DNA of 64,000 nucleotides, taken from positions 372,001-436,000 of the forward strand of contig NZ_JAOWKZ010000004.1 in the NCBI RefSeq assembly GCF_025751495.1, written 5' to 3'. The notes under the pieces are model-generated. The model was not told the DNA's origin and made no database searches. It worked only from the letters and a program-made list of their open reading frames with translations. The translations under genes and the position numbers were made by a program. The stretch's first letter is position 1. Every line of letters starts with the position of its first letter. This DNA is from Albidovulum litorale. Lineage in GTDB: Bacteria; Pseudomonadota; Alphaproteobacteria; Rhodobacterales; Rhodobacteraceae. Of this stretch, positions 7,749 to 15,531 are shown in pieces.

Positions 7749-8378
7749 ATGACAGAGGACAAGCACGATCTGGACGGCGCCTATGCGCTGAAAACGCCCG
7801 GGGATTCGGAGCGTTACTACCGCGACTGGGCGACGAAATACGACGCGGATTTTGCCGAGGCCATGGAATATCGCAGCCCTTCCGTGATCGCTGCGGCCTA
7901 TGCCGCGATGGGTGGCACGGGGCCGGTTCTCGATGTCGGTGCAGGCACCGGGCTGGTGGGCGAAGCGCTTGCACGGGTCGGTATCGGACCGATTGACGGG
8001 ATCGACATCTCGGCCGAGATGCTGGCGGTCGCCGCGCAAAAAGGCGCCTATCGGGATACGGTCAAGGCGGACCTGACGCAGCCGCTGCCGCTGCCGGACG
8101 ACGCCTATGCGGGGTGCATCAGCGCGGGGACCTTCACCACCGGCCATGTCGGACCTGACGCCTTTGCGGAACTCATGCGCATCACCCGGCCTGGCGGATG
8201 TTTTGCGGTGACGGTGCACAGCGCCTTTTACGAGGCGGCGGGATTTGCCGCGCTCTTTCAAAGGCTCGGCGGGAAGATCGCGGATTTTCGGACCGAACCG
8301 TTCCGGATCTATGGCGACGGGGCGGCAGGCGATCACGGTGATGATACCGGCTGGATCGTGAGCTTTCGGAAAGCGTGA
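7749..8378 (+). CDS. Class I SAM-dependent methyltransferase
   Basis: A 209-aa Rossmann-fold methyltransferase. Motif I is clear (GPVLDVGAGTGLVGEAL), followed by the acidic DGIDIS loop for the SAM ribose and a ...RPGGCFAVTVHS strand typical of methyltransferase-11/25 proteins. The N-terminal LKTPGDSERYYRDWATKYDADF resembles Williams-Beuren-type (WBSCR27-like) methyltransferases. Several in-frame starts exist, two of them overlapping the paaE end; I chose the ATG giving MTEDKHDL. It lies in the paa transcription unit, but a role in phenylacetate metabolism is not known. Substrate unknown. Confidence 0.78.
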   Translation: MTEDKHDLDGAYALKTPGDSERYYRDWATKYDADFAEAMEYRSPSVIAAAYAAMGGTGPVLDVGAGTGLVGEALARVGIGPIDGIDISAEMLAVAAQKGAYRDTVKADLTQPLPLPDDAYAGCISAGTFTTGHVGPDAFAELMRITRPGGCFAVTVHSAFYEAAGFAALFQRLGGKIADFRTEPFRIYGDGAAGDHGDDTGWIVSFRKA

Positions 8379-8693
8379 GGGCGGGGGCAGACCCCCGGTA
8401 AAGCGTGTTTAAACCCACCTTACGTTTCGGGGAACGAGGAGGTCGTGGCCGGGCCGTTAGCCCGTTCGGCTGCGAACCTGTATCCAAATCGGAACAACCT
8501 TGATGTTTCTTCCGGAACGGGATTGAATTTGACTACGTTCCCGCGTTTTTGCGGGCATAAGAGGTGCGATCAGCCGAAAAGAACCCTTCAGGCCACAAAT
8601 TCGTCCGAATTGACGGTGTAGTAGGGCAACAACTGGCGGTCTCGTGGCGCGGGGCGGGATGCTCCGCTGGTTATTTTGTGGAGGCGAACAGGC
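8379..8693. other. Intergenic region before the Hint-domain gene
   Basis: About 315 bp without a gene. It holds a decayed copy of the GTAAGGTGG palindromic repeat at its left end, a TTGACT hexamer at 8529-8534 that could be a -35 element, and a short CCCGC-gttttt-GCGGG dyad at 8540-8555 just downstream of it. The last 50 bases include a GTGGAGG ribosome site. I see no reading frame or RNA gene that I can support. Confidence 0.6.
8397..8424. repeat. Decayed copy of the GTAAGGTGG...CCACCTTAC repeat
   Basis: The right arm CCACCTTAC is intact and the centre reads TGTTTAAAC, but the left arm (GTAAAGCGT) has diverged from GTAAGGTGG. The intact copy lies beyond the Hint gene at 9.85 kb, so the gene is bracketed by the pair. 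Confidence 0.65.
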
Positions 8694-9767
8694 ATGGCAG
8701 TTTCACCGACTTTTTGGGCGCGGGCCGACAGTCTCACGGCCAACAACTCGACCCTGAACCCGATCAAGGCGTCAGGCGGTTCCGGCGCATTTCCGGCGAC
8801 GCAGATTTATTTCGAAAGCGGCACGCTCGGTTCCAACACGACCGGCGATCTGACGCTTGAGACTGGAGCTGGCGGTTTCGATCCCGACACCACGATCTGG
8901 ATCGGTGGCACGGAGTACAATTTCCAGTACCAGCTGACCGGTACGCTGCCCGGCAACTCTCAGGTTCCGGCCGCGCTTGCGGGCAAGGAGGTCAGCGTGG
9001 TCACCGTGCTGAACTATCCCTCGAGCGGCCTTTCAACTGAACTGTTCTTCGTGACCGATGGTTCGGGGACGCAGACGCTGATGAACCAGATCGGCAACGG
9101 CGCCATTCCGCTGGAGCTCGTCACCACAAACCCCAACCCGGTCTGCTTCCTGCGGGGCACGCTGATCGCGACGCCCAAGGGCGAGGTTCCGGTCGAGGTG
9201 CTGAAGGCCGGTGACGAGGTGCTGACCGCCTCGGGTGCCACCGCCACCGTGCGCTTCGCCGCCGCGCGTGAATTGACCCTGATGGAGCTGCTGCTCAACC
9301 CCGACATGCGTCCGGTCTGCATCCCGCAAGGTGCGATGGGCGAGGGCCTGCCGCGCGCCGATCTCTGGGTTTCGCCGCAGCACCGGGTGCTGCTGCGCGG
9401 CTGGGCGACGGAAATGCTGTTCGGCGAGGACGAGGTACTGGTCGCTGCAAAGCATCTGAAATTCGCGCCGACGCTGCGCCGTCCGGCGCGCCCCGAGGCG
9501 GTGGAGTATTTCCATCTGATGCTCGACCGCCATGACATCGTGCTGTCGAACGGGATTGAGACTGAGAGTCTCTTCCCCGGCGATACCGCCATCGCTAGTC
9601 TGACCGAGGATGCGCGGGCCGAGATGGCGCTTGTGTTCCCCGAATACGCCGCCGACTGGACGCTCTACGGGCCCACCGCGCGACGCACGCTGTCGGCGCG
9701 CGAGGCCGAGGCGCTTATGAAAAAGGTGCCGCCGCTGGGCGCGGGTGAGGTCAAGGCCGTCGCCTGA
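8694..9767 (+). CDS. Hint-domain (Hedgehog/intein-type) protein
   Basis: A 357-aa protein. Residues 1-145 form a Gly/Thr/Ser-rich beta-type region with no family I recognise. Residues about 150-300 are a Hint_2-type domain: nucleophile-position Cys151 in CFLRGTLIATPKGEVPVE, then WVSPQHRVLL (226-234) and YFHLMLDRHDIVLSNGIETES (272-292). These domains are very common in Rhodobacteraceae and are thought to allow self-cleavage or linkage of an exported N-terminal part. No signal peptide is seen, so export, if any, would need another route. The start is the ATG behind GTGGAGG. It is monocistronic, with a terminator after it. Confidence 0.85.
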   Translation: MAVSPTFWARADSLTANNSTLNPIKASGGSGAFPATQIYFESGTLGSNTTGDLTLETGAGGFDPDTTIWIGGTEYNFQYQLTGTLPGNSQVPAALAGKEVSVVTVLNYPSSGLSTELFFVTDGSGTQTLMNQIGNGAIPLELVTTNPNPVCFLRGTLIATPKGEVPVEVLKAGDEVLTASGATATVRFAAARELTLMELLLNPDMRPVCIPQGAMGEGLPRADLWVSPQHRVLLRGWATEMLFGEDEVLVAAKHLKFAPTLRRPARPEAVEYFHLMLDRHDIVLSNGIETESLFPGDTAIASLTEDARAEMALVFPEYAADWTLYGPTARRTLSAREAEALMKKVPPLGAGEVKAVA

Positions 9768-9790
9768 GGAACCTTCCGCAAGGAATGAAC

Positions 9791-9816
9791 AAGGGCCGGC
9801 ATTGCCGGCCCTTTGT
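9791..9816 (+). terminator. Terminator after the Hint-domain gene
   Basis: A 10-bp stem AAGGGCCGGC / GCCGGCCCTT with an ATT loop, followed by tgtcgtt, 23 nt after the stop codon. Confidence 0.8.
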
Positions 9817-9845
9817 CGTTTCCGCAGGCGTCGCGGCAGCCACCG

Positions 9846-9873
9846 GGTAAGGTGGGTTTAAATCCACCTTACG
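9846..9873. repeat. Palindromic repeat GTAAGGTGG-N8-CCACCTTAC
   Basis: Perfect 9-bp arms around GTTTAAAT. From memory this palindrome recurs between genes in many Rhodobacteraceae chromosomes. Here its right arm supplies the pxpC stop codon (TAA on the minus strand), so it overlaps the 3' end of that gene by 5 nt. A decayed copy lies upstream of the Hint gene. Confidence 0.75.
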
Positions 9874-10894
9874 TCTGCGGAACGTCGAGGTCGTCTCCCG
9901 CGGTTACCCCCCCGACAAGTTGATAGGCGAGCAGATCGCTCATGTCGCGCGGGTCGCGGATCAGTGGGCACAGGCTGCGCCTGAGGCCGTTGCGTCTGGT
10001 GTTCTCCTGCCGCTCGATGGCCACTGCCTCCTCCAGCGTGACGAAGCGGAACCTCAGCCGCGTGCCCGCCGGGGCCTGCGCTACGCGTGGCAGATCGGCG
10101 GGTAGGACCGAGCCGATGCGGGGATAGCCGCCGGTCGTCTGGCATTCGGACAAAAGGACGAAGGGTGTGCCGTCGCCTGTGACCTGGATGTCGCCGGGCA
10201 CGATAATTTCGGAGAGGATATTGAGCCCGGCCTCGGTTTTGAACCCCTCGCCCCCGGGCACGGCGCGCACGCCCATCCGGTTGCCGCGTGTATCGCGGTG
10301 GAACTCTGTCGCCTCGAACCGGGCGAGTGTCGCGGCGTCGAAGAAACTGGTCTGCAGGCTCGGCACCAGCCGGATCGTCCCGCCGTCGAAGCGGCTTTCG
10401 GCATCGATGAGGAGGCCGGTCTCTGTCCCGGTATCGGGCCCGACCGGCAGCCGGTCATTGGCGGCGAGGGGTGCGCCGACCCCGGCTGCAAGATGCGCCG
10501 AACGGGCGCCGAGGTGTTCGGGCGTGGCCACGCCACCGCCAAGATGAAGGTAACCGTAGACGCCCCGTTCCGCCGCGCCGATGGTCAGTCGCGCGCCGGC
10601 GGGCAAAAGGTGGCTTGCATTCCAGACAAGCGCCGCGCCGTCGATATCGGCCCGCATAGGCGCGCCGGTCAGCGCGATGCGCAGGTCGGCGCTCGCCTCG
10701 AACACGCCGCCCATCCCGGCCATTTCGAGTGTGGCATGGGTGACAGGCTGGCCAAGCAGCGCCGCGCCTTCATGCAGCGCCAGCCGGTCGGCCGCGCCGC
10801 CGCGCGAAAGCCCCATGGCCAGATAGCCGGTCCGTCCCAGATCCTGCACCGTGACCCCGGGACCCGCGCGGTGGATGATCAGCGCGCGCGTCAC
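9869..10894 (-). CDS. pxpC: 5-oxoprolinase subunit C (biotin-dependent carboxyltransferase-like)
   Basis: PxpC (KipA/YbgK family) works with PxpB and PxpA in ATP-dependent opening of 5-oxoproline to glutamate. The product has the family N-terminus RALIIHRAGPGVTVQDLGRTGYLAMGL-type start, then MAGMGGVFEA, HLGGGVATPEHLG and a SECQTTGGYPRIGSV signature near the C-terminus. I chose the GTG that forms a GTGA overlap with pxpB; an ATG five codons upstream is possible. The frame also stays open far into pxpB, which is coincidental. pxpA is not adjacent. Confidence 0.88.
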   Translation of the reverse strand: MTRALIIHRAGPGVTVQDLGRTGYLAMGLSRGGAADRLALHEGAALLGQPVTHATLEMAGMGGVFEASADLRIALTGAPMRADIDGAALVWNASHLLPAGARLTIGAAERGVYGYLHLGGGVATPEHLGARSAHLAAGVGAPLAANDRLPVGPDTGTETGLLIDAESRFDGGTIRLVPSLQTSFFDAATLARFEATEFHRDTRGNRMGVRAVPGGEGFKTEAGLNILSEIIVPGDIQVTGDGTPFVLLSECQTTGGYPRIGSVLPADLPRVAQAPAGTRLRFRFVTLEEAVAIERQENTRRNGLRRSLCPLIRDPRDMSDLLAYQLVGGVTAGDDLDVPQT

Positions 10895-11658
10895 CGGATC
10901 GCCTCGCATGTCGCGCCGCCATCTGGTCCGGACGTACGGATCTGTGCGAATGCCTCCGGCGTGACGGCGGGAAACATCGCCTCGTCGCCCGGGCGCAGGA
11001 CGAAGGGGGTTTCCGCCTCGGGCCGGAAGAGCCGGATCGCGGTCTGGCCGACATGGCGCCATCCGGTCGGGGTGGTGACGGAAAAGAGCACGAGTTGGCG
11101 GATCGCCACCACGAGCGCACCGACAGGCACGCTTTCCGTTAGGGCGGTCTGGCGGGGAATGTTCCATTCCGGCGGCAATACCCCGAGATAGGGCTGGCCA
11201 GGTGCGAAGCCGATGGTCTGGACCCGGACCCGGGTATTGGACAACGTGTCAATGGCCCGATCCGCCGTGACGCCTGCGGCGGCTGCAGCTTCGTCGAGCT
11301 GGGGGGCGAGATCGGTGCCGTAGACCGTGGGTATGCGCCAGAGCCGCCGTCCGCCGGGCATCGGCGCGCCGTACCAGTCGCGGTCGGCGAGCAGGTGTTC
11401 GAGCCGCGCGCGCATGGTCGCGTGATCGAAGTGCAGAGGATCGAACCGCAGATAGGTGGAGGTGAGCGAGGTCGCAGTTTCCTCCACCCCGTCCCAACCC
11501 GCCCGGTCGATTGCATCGCGAAAGGCGAGTGCCGCGCGGTTCGCGGGTTCGTCCAGCCGGTCCGCGAAGCTGACAAGGAAGCCGTCGACCCCTACCGTCA
11601 GGATGCGGGGCCATCCGGTTGTCCGGTTCATCGCTTCTGCGTTCGCCATGCCCGTCAC
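10891..11658 (-). CDS. pxpB: 5-oxoprolinase subunit B (KipI-like)
   Basis: A 255-aa partner of PxpC. Typical features are the strand pattern ILTVGVDGFLVSFADRLD near the N-terminus, VPTVYGTDLAPQLDE-like core (here RRLWRIPTVYGTDL), and the cyclophilin-like C-terminal domain with FAPGQPYLGVLP and TPTGWRHVGQT. It is translationally coupled to pxpC. A Met four codons in is an alternative start. In Bacillus the homologue KipI inhibits a sensor kinase, but the two-gene arrangement here favours the oxoprolinase role. Confidence 0.87.
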   Translation of the reverse strand: MTGMANAEAMNRTTGWPRILTVGVDGFLVSFADRLDEPANRAALAFRDAIDRAGWDGVEETATSLTSTYLRFDPLHFDHATMRARLEHLLADRDWYGAPMPGGRRLWRIPTVYGTDLAPQLDEAAAAAGVTADRAIDTLSNTRVRVQTIGFAPGQPYLGVLPPEWNIPRQTALTESVPVGALVVAIRQLVLFSVTTPTGWRHVGQTAIRLFRPEAETPFVLRPGDEAMFPAVTPEAFAQIRTSGPDGGATCEAIR

Positions 11659-11676
11659 CCCGGCGCTCTCACCCGG

Positions 11677-12840
11677 TCACAGCTTGCCGAGAAGGGCGGG
11701 TGTCGGCCAGGCGTCGGCTGGCAGACCGAGGCGCATCTGCTCTTTCTGCACCGCCTCGCGGGTCTTTTCACCGAGGATGCCGTCGATCCCGCCGACATCA
11801 TGGCCGCGCGCCTCAAGCTTCTGCTGCAGCGCTTTCATCTGGCCAGCGGAAAGCCCCGGTTCGGGCTGGCCCGGATCGTAGACCGGCGCGCCTTCAAGCC
11901 GCGTGGCGAAATAGGCCGCCGTGGTGACGTAGACGAAGCTCTTGTTCCATTCGAAATAGACGTGGAAATTCGGGTAGGCCATGAAGGCAGGCCCCTTGCG
12001 ACCCATCGGCAGGAGGACCGAGCCTTTCAGCCCCTTCGCCAGCCCTCCCGAGCGGCCGCGCACCCCCATCCGTTCCCATTCGGCGGTGCTGAGCGTGTGG
12101 TTCAGGCCGGTTTTCGACCAGTCGAGCCCCTCGGGCACGGTGATTTCCTGCAGCCATGGTTCATTGCGTCGCCAGCCGAGCCCGCTGAGCATCTTGGCCC
12201 CCGACATCAGCGCATCGGGTGGCGAGGTCTTGAGCGAGACATGGCCGTCACCGTCGCCATCGACGCCGTTCCTGAGAATATCCTCGGGCAGCATCTGCAC
12301 CATGCCGACCTCGCCGGCCCAGGCGCCCTTGGTGCGGGCCGGGTCGAAATCGCCGCGGGCATAGAGTTCCAGCGCGGCGAAGATCTGCGGCCGGAAGAGA
12401 TGCGGCCTGCGGCAGTCATGGGAAAGGGTCACGAGTGCGTTCAGCGTGGTGAAATCGCCCTGAACCGCGCCGTAATCGGTTTCGAGCGCCCAGAACGCCA
12501 ACAGCACGCCGGTTGCGATCCCGTAGTCGCGCTGGATGCGCTGGAAGGTGCTGGCGTATTTCTGGCCGTTCCGTTGCCCGTTCACCATGCGGTTCTTGCT
12601 GATCACGGCGCGGGAAAACTCGATGAAGTCCTTGCGGAAGACGCCCTGCGAACGGTCGGCCTTCAGAACCGCGCCGTCCTGCCGGACACCGGCAAAGAAC
12701 GCGTCCACCCGGTCGGCAGGGTGGCCCGCCGCGCGGGCTTCGGCCTTCAGACCGGCGACGAAATCACCGAATCCACCGCCGCAGGCGAGCGTCGTTTGGG
12801 GCAGGGCGGCAAGGGCAAGGGCGGCAAGGATGATGCGCAT
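11677..12840 (-). CDS. Lytic murein transglycosylase (MltB family) with peptidoglycan-binding domain
   Basis: A 387-aa periplasmic enzyme that cleaves peptidoglycan glycan strands. Residues 1-19 are a signal peptide (IILAALALAALPQTTLA) with Cys20 just after it; whether this is a lipobox is unclear. The SLT_2 domain carries the catalytic Glu120 in AFWALETDYGAVQGDF and the GEVGMVQMLPEDI segment. A C-terminal PG_binding_1 domain (residues about 325-385: LSAGQMKALQQKLEARGH...GIDGILGEKT) anchors it to the wall. It is transcribed away from the CtrA-box region at 12.92 kb, so cell-cycle control is possible. Confidence 0.92.
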   Translation of the reverse strand: MRIILAALALAALPQTTLACGGGFGDFVAGLKAEARAAGHPADRVDAFFAGVRQDGAVLKADRSQGVFRKDFIEFSRAVISKNRMVNGQRNGQKYASTFQRIQRDYGIATGVLLAFWALETDYGAVQGDFTTLNALVTLSHDCRRPHLFRPQIFAALELYARGDFDPARTKGAWAGEVGMVQMLPEDILRNGVDGDGDGHVSLKTSPPDALMSGAKMLSGLGWRRNEPWLQEITVPEGLDWSKTGLNHTLSTAEWERMGVRGRSGGLAKGLKGSVLLPMGRKGPAFMAYPNFHVYFEWNKSFVYVTTAAYFATRLEGAPVYDPGQPEPGLSAGQMKALQQKLEARGHDVGGIDGILGEKTREAVQKEQMRLGLPADAWPTPALLGKL

Positions 12841-12923
12841 GGCTACCTCTCGTCTGTCCGGGCCGAGACTACCAAGCCCGGCGCCACTTACAACCGGCGG
12901 AAACCCGCCATCGGCGGAGGTCG

Positions 12924-12938
12924 TTAAGACTTGGTTAA
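12924..12938. promoter_or_regulatory. Perfect CtrA box TTAA-N7-TTAA
   Basis: TTAAGACTTGGTTAA matches the alphaproteobacterial CtrA consensus TTAA-N7-TTAA exactly and is followed by C, the preferred next base. It lies between the divergent transglycosylase and receiver genes, 76 nt before the receiver start, inside an A/T-rich stretch (12924-12965) that also contains a further TTAAC. Confidence 0.65.
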
Positions 12939-13013
12939 CGATTGTTTATGATTCTTAACAAATCGCAAACGACCGGGTGGAATTACACGATCCGGTGGTC
13001 CTCAGGAGGCTTC

Positions 13014-13376
13014 ATGCGCGTGCTCATTGTTGAGAGCGACCCGAACCTCGGATGGCTTTGGAAGCGGCATCTGGAACGCTTCGCCATGACGGTAACGCTT
13101 GCGGCGGATCAGGACGCCGCGGTGAACCATCTGGAACATGAGGATGTGGAGATCATCGTGATGGACCTCGTCCTCAACCGGGGCAGCGCCATCGCGGTGG
13201 CGGATTATGCCGCCTATCGCCGCCCAAAGGCCAAGGTGGTGTTCGTGACCAATACCAGCTTCTTCTCGGATGGATCGATCTTTCAGCACATCTCCAATGC
13301 CTGCGCCTTCCTGCCCTCGGCGACCCCGCCAGAGGATATCGCCGCCGTGGTGGAGCATTACGGCACCAGCGCCTGA
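13014..13376 (+). CDS. Single-domain receiver (CheY-like) protein
   Basis: A 120-aa stand-alone receiver with no output domain. The acidic pocket (Glu7, Asp9) and phospho-acceptor Asp51 in VEIIVMDLVLNRG are present, and VFVTNTS gives the Thr. The conserved Lys of the usual KP motif is missing; the position reads FLPSATPP. It may signal by phosphorylation with altered kinetics or by binding alone. The ATG follows a CAGGAGG site; an upstream in-frame extension is rejected. No kinase is adjacent. A perfect CtrA box upstream suggests cell-cycle or motility-linked expression. Confidence 0.82.
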   Translation: MRVLIVESDPNLGWLWKRHLERFAMTVTLAADQDAAVNHLEHEDVEIIVMDLVLNRGSAIAVADYAAYRRPKAKVVFVTNTSFFSDGSIFQHISNACAFLPSATPPEDIAAVVEHYGTSA

Positions 13377-13379
13377 CGC

Positions 13380-14354
13380 TCACCCGCGCCCATGCGGGGC
13401 AGCGAAGTCGAGAACCGGGTTGATCGGGATGATCCGGTTCGGATTGATCGTGTCGTGGCTGTAATGGTAGTGCCGCACGATATGGTCGAACCGGACGGTC
13501 GCGGCGACGCCGGGCTGTTGGTAAAGATCGCGGGTATAGGCCCAGAGATTGGGATAATCGATCAGCCGTCGCCGGTTGCACTTGAAATGCAGGTGATAGA
13601 CCGGATCAAAGCGCACGAGCGTGGTGAAGAGACGCCAGTCAGCCTCGGTCAGCCTGTTACCCATCAGCCAGCGCTGACGTGACAGGCGGTCCTCCAGCCA
13701 GTCGAGCGTGTCAAAGAGCGCGGTGACGGCGGCGTCATAGGGTTCCTGCCGCGTGGCGAAACCGGCCTTGTAGACGCCGTTGTTGACCGTGCTGTAAATG
13801 CGCGCATTCATCGTCTCGATGTCGCCCCGTAGATCGCGGGGCCAGAAGTCGCGGTCATTTCCCGTCAGACCGTCGAAGGCCGAATTGAACATCCGGATGA
13901 TTTCGGAGCTTTCGTTGGAAACGATTGTCGCGCGCTTCCGGTCCCACAGAACCGGAACGGTGACGCGGCCGGTATAATGGGGGTCGGCCTTGGTATAGAT
14001 GTCGCGCAGGAAGGGCAGACCGTGGAGATGATCGCCGGTCGCGCCGGGGAAATCCGTGGCGAAGGTCCAGCCGTCCTGCAACATGTCGGGATGCACGACC
14101 GAGACGCCGATCAGGCCGCCGAGGCCCTTCAGCGCGCGAAAAATCAGGGTCCGGTGCGCCCAGGGACAGGCATAGGAGACATAAAGGTGATAGCGTCCGG
14201 CCTCGGCCGGAAACCCGCCATCACCCGAGGGGCCGGGCGCGCCGTCAGTGGTGATCCAGTTCCGGAACCCGGCATCGGCCCGCTTGAACGCGCCGCCGGT
14301 GTTTGAAGTGTCGTACCATTCGGTCGACCATTTCCCGTCGATCAGTCTGCCCAT
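13380..14354 (-). CDS. Glutathionyl-hydroquinone reductase (Xi-class GST, EcgA/YqjG/ECM4 type)
   Basis: A 324-aa cytoplasmic enzyme reducing glutathionyl-(hydro)quinones with glutathione. The nucleophile is Cys63 in LYVSYACPWAHRTL, the Xi-class signature, followed by VSVVHPDML and the VPVLWDRKRATIVSNESSEIIRMFN thioredoxin-fold segment. The helical C-terminal domain carries LTEADWRLFTTLVRFDPVYHLHFK. Length is normal for the family. It ends 3 nt from the convergent receiver gene. It could serve quinones from aromatic degradation, but no operon supports that. Confidence 0.92.
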   Translation of the reverse strand: MGRLIDGKWSTEWYDTSNTGGAFKRADAGFRNWITTDGAPGPSGDGGFPAEAGRYHLYVSYACPWAHRTLIFRALKGLGGLIGVSVVHPDMLQDGWTFATDFPGATGDHLHGLPFLRDIYTKADPHYTGRVTVPVLWDRKRATIVSNESSEIIRMFNSAFDGLTGNDRDFWPRDLRGDIETMNARIYSTVNNGVYKAGFATRQEPYDAAVTALFDTLDWLEDRLSRQRWLMGNRLTEADWRLFTTLVRFDPVYHLHFKCNRRRLIDYPNLWAYTRDLYQQPGVAATVRFDHIVRHYHYSHDTINPNRIIPINPVLDFAAPHGRG

Positions 14355-14577
14355 CGTATATTCCTTTGTCGTTCCCTCCTTCAGGTAGAGCTAGCGATGG
14401 GCGCAGGCTACGGGCATGGGCGCGGAGATGCTCTGCACATGCGCACAGGTTTGTTCGCGGGGGTGAAACAAAATCACAAAACTGTCACCTATTGGGCACA
14501 AATCCTTCTTGACCAAAAGGTTAACTTGATTTTGAGGACCGCTGGATCATGCTGGAGGGGTGGGGGGAGTGCGTGTA

Positions 14578-14928
14578 ATGACGGATATGTTGCCAAAGGA
14601 AGTGCGTGCCGGGCTGGAAGAGGCGCGCAAGCGTGATCTGAAACGCCGGTCGCGTCTGAGGGTGATGGTCGGGGACGAAATCTATCCAATCCTGAAATTC
14701 TGGGAGACGGGTTTCGCGCTCGACGCCGATCAGGTGCAGCATCTGCGCGGGCTGGTCGATATCTATGACGGCACGCGCCATCTCTATACGTCGCTGATCA
14801 TCGCGTCGGATGTGGAAGAGGGCGACCTGATCTGCACGATGAAGCGCTCGACCATCGCCCATGATTCCGTGCCGCTCGATTACGTGCGCGAGTCGGATGC
14901 ACCGGTGGGGTACCTGCCGCGCAACTGA
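14578..14928 (+). CDS. Conserved hypothetical protein, 116 aa
   Basis: Not a family I can name. The protein is soluble: no signal peptide or membrane segment, a basic N-terminal helix (EEARKRDLKRRSRLRV), then a mixed region containing ILKFWETGFALDADQVQHLRG and a strand-rich end (HLYTSLIIASDVEEGDLICTMKRST). It looks like a short globular protein that could bind nucleic acid or a partner. A TTAA-N7-TTGA sequence at 14521-14535, one base off a CtrA box, lies upstream. The ATG giving MTDMLPKEV is preferred over a start six codons earlier. Confidence 0.65.
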   Translation: MTDMLPKEVRAGLEEARKRDLKRRSRLRVMVGDEIYPILKFWETGFALDADQVQHLRGLVDIYDGTRHLYTSLIIASDVEEGDLICTMKRSTIAHDSVPLDYVRESDAPVGYLPRN

Positions 14929-14939
14929 GCCGTATCGGC

Positions 14940-14985
14940 GCCGTGGGTTTCGGCGGGAGTATTTCCGGCAAGAAGAACCCGGATG
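14940..14985. repeat. Decayed copy of the GGAGTATTT...AAGAAGAA repeat
   Basis: The 3' part of the repeat is recognisable (GGGAGTATTTCC then AAGAAGAACCC), but the GC hairpin that precedes it elsewhere is eroded. It sits between the converging hypothetical and L,D-transpeptidase genes. Confidence 0.5.
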
Positions 14986-15531
14986 TCAGGGTCGGATTTC
15001 GACCTCGGTTCCGATGCGCGTGATGCGCCAAAGCTCCTCGATTTCCGTGTCTGAGACGGCGATGCAGCCTTCGGTCCAGTCGTGGCGGAGCGTCGCCTTG
15101 CCGTAAAAGGCGTTCGGCTGGCCATGGATGAAGATGTCACCGCCGGGGGAATAGCCGCCTGCCGAGGCGCGGATCAGGTCGTCTGCCTGCGGATAGTTGA
15201 TGCCGAGCGACAGGTGGAACTTGCTTTCGGCATTGCGGCGGTCGATGCGGAATGTGCCCTCAGGCGTGCGCCCGTCGCCCTGCCGCACCTTGTCGCCTTC
15301 AGGCGCGAACCCCAGCGCGACTGGATAGGTCCGCAGGGCAACGCCGTCGCGAAAGACGGTCAGTTGCCGTGCCGCCTTTTCGATCAGGATGCGGTCGATC
15401 TGCACCGTCAGCGGCGGCAGAGGCGCGGGCGGAAGCGGTGCAGGGAAACGGTATTGGTAAAGCGCCAGCATCCCCAGCCCGAGCGCGATGGTCAGGATGG
15501 TCAGCTGGAAAAGCCGGCGCAGAAACCTCAT
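14986..15531 (-). CDS. L,D-transpeptidase (YkuD family), membrane-anchored
   Basis: A 181-aa envelope enzyme likely forming L,D-crosslinks in peptidoglycan or attaching proteins to it. An N-terminal membrane anchor spans about residues 8-27 (FQLTILTIALGLGMLALY). The YkuD domain carries His136 (FIHGQPN) and the catalytic Cys156 in WTEGCIAVSDTEIEELW. The frame continues upstream through the next gene; the ATG chosen gives a 4-nt ATGA overlap with that gene's stop and begins with a proper membrane anchor. Confidence 0.9.
   Translation of the reverse strand: MRFLRRLFQLTILTIALGLGMLALYQYRFPAPLPPAPLPPLTVQIDRILIEKAARQLTVFRDGVALRTYPVALGFAPEGDKVRQGDGRTPEGTFRIDRRNAESKFHLSLGINYPQADDLIRASAGGYSPGGDIFIHGQPNAFYGKATLRHDWTEGCIAVSDTEIEELWRITRIGTEVEIRP

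Noticed and set aside
8529-8561. Promoter for the Hint-domain gene
   Set aside because: TTGACT and CATAAG are 21 bp apart, too far for a normal promoter.
14521-14535. TTAA-N7-TTGA before the 116-aa hypothetical gene as a CtrA box
   Set aside because: One mismatch in the core and not supported by a second site; noted only in the gene entry.
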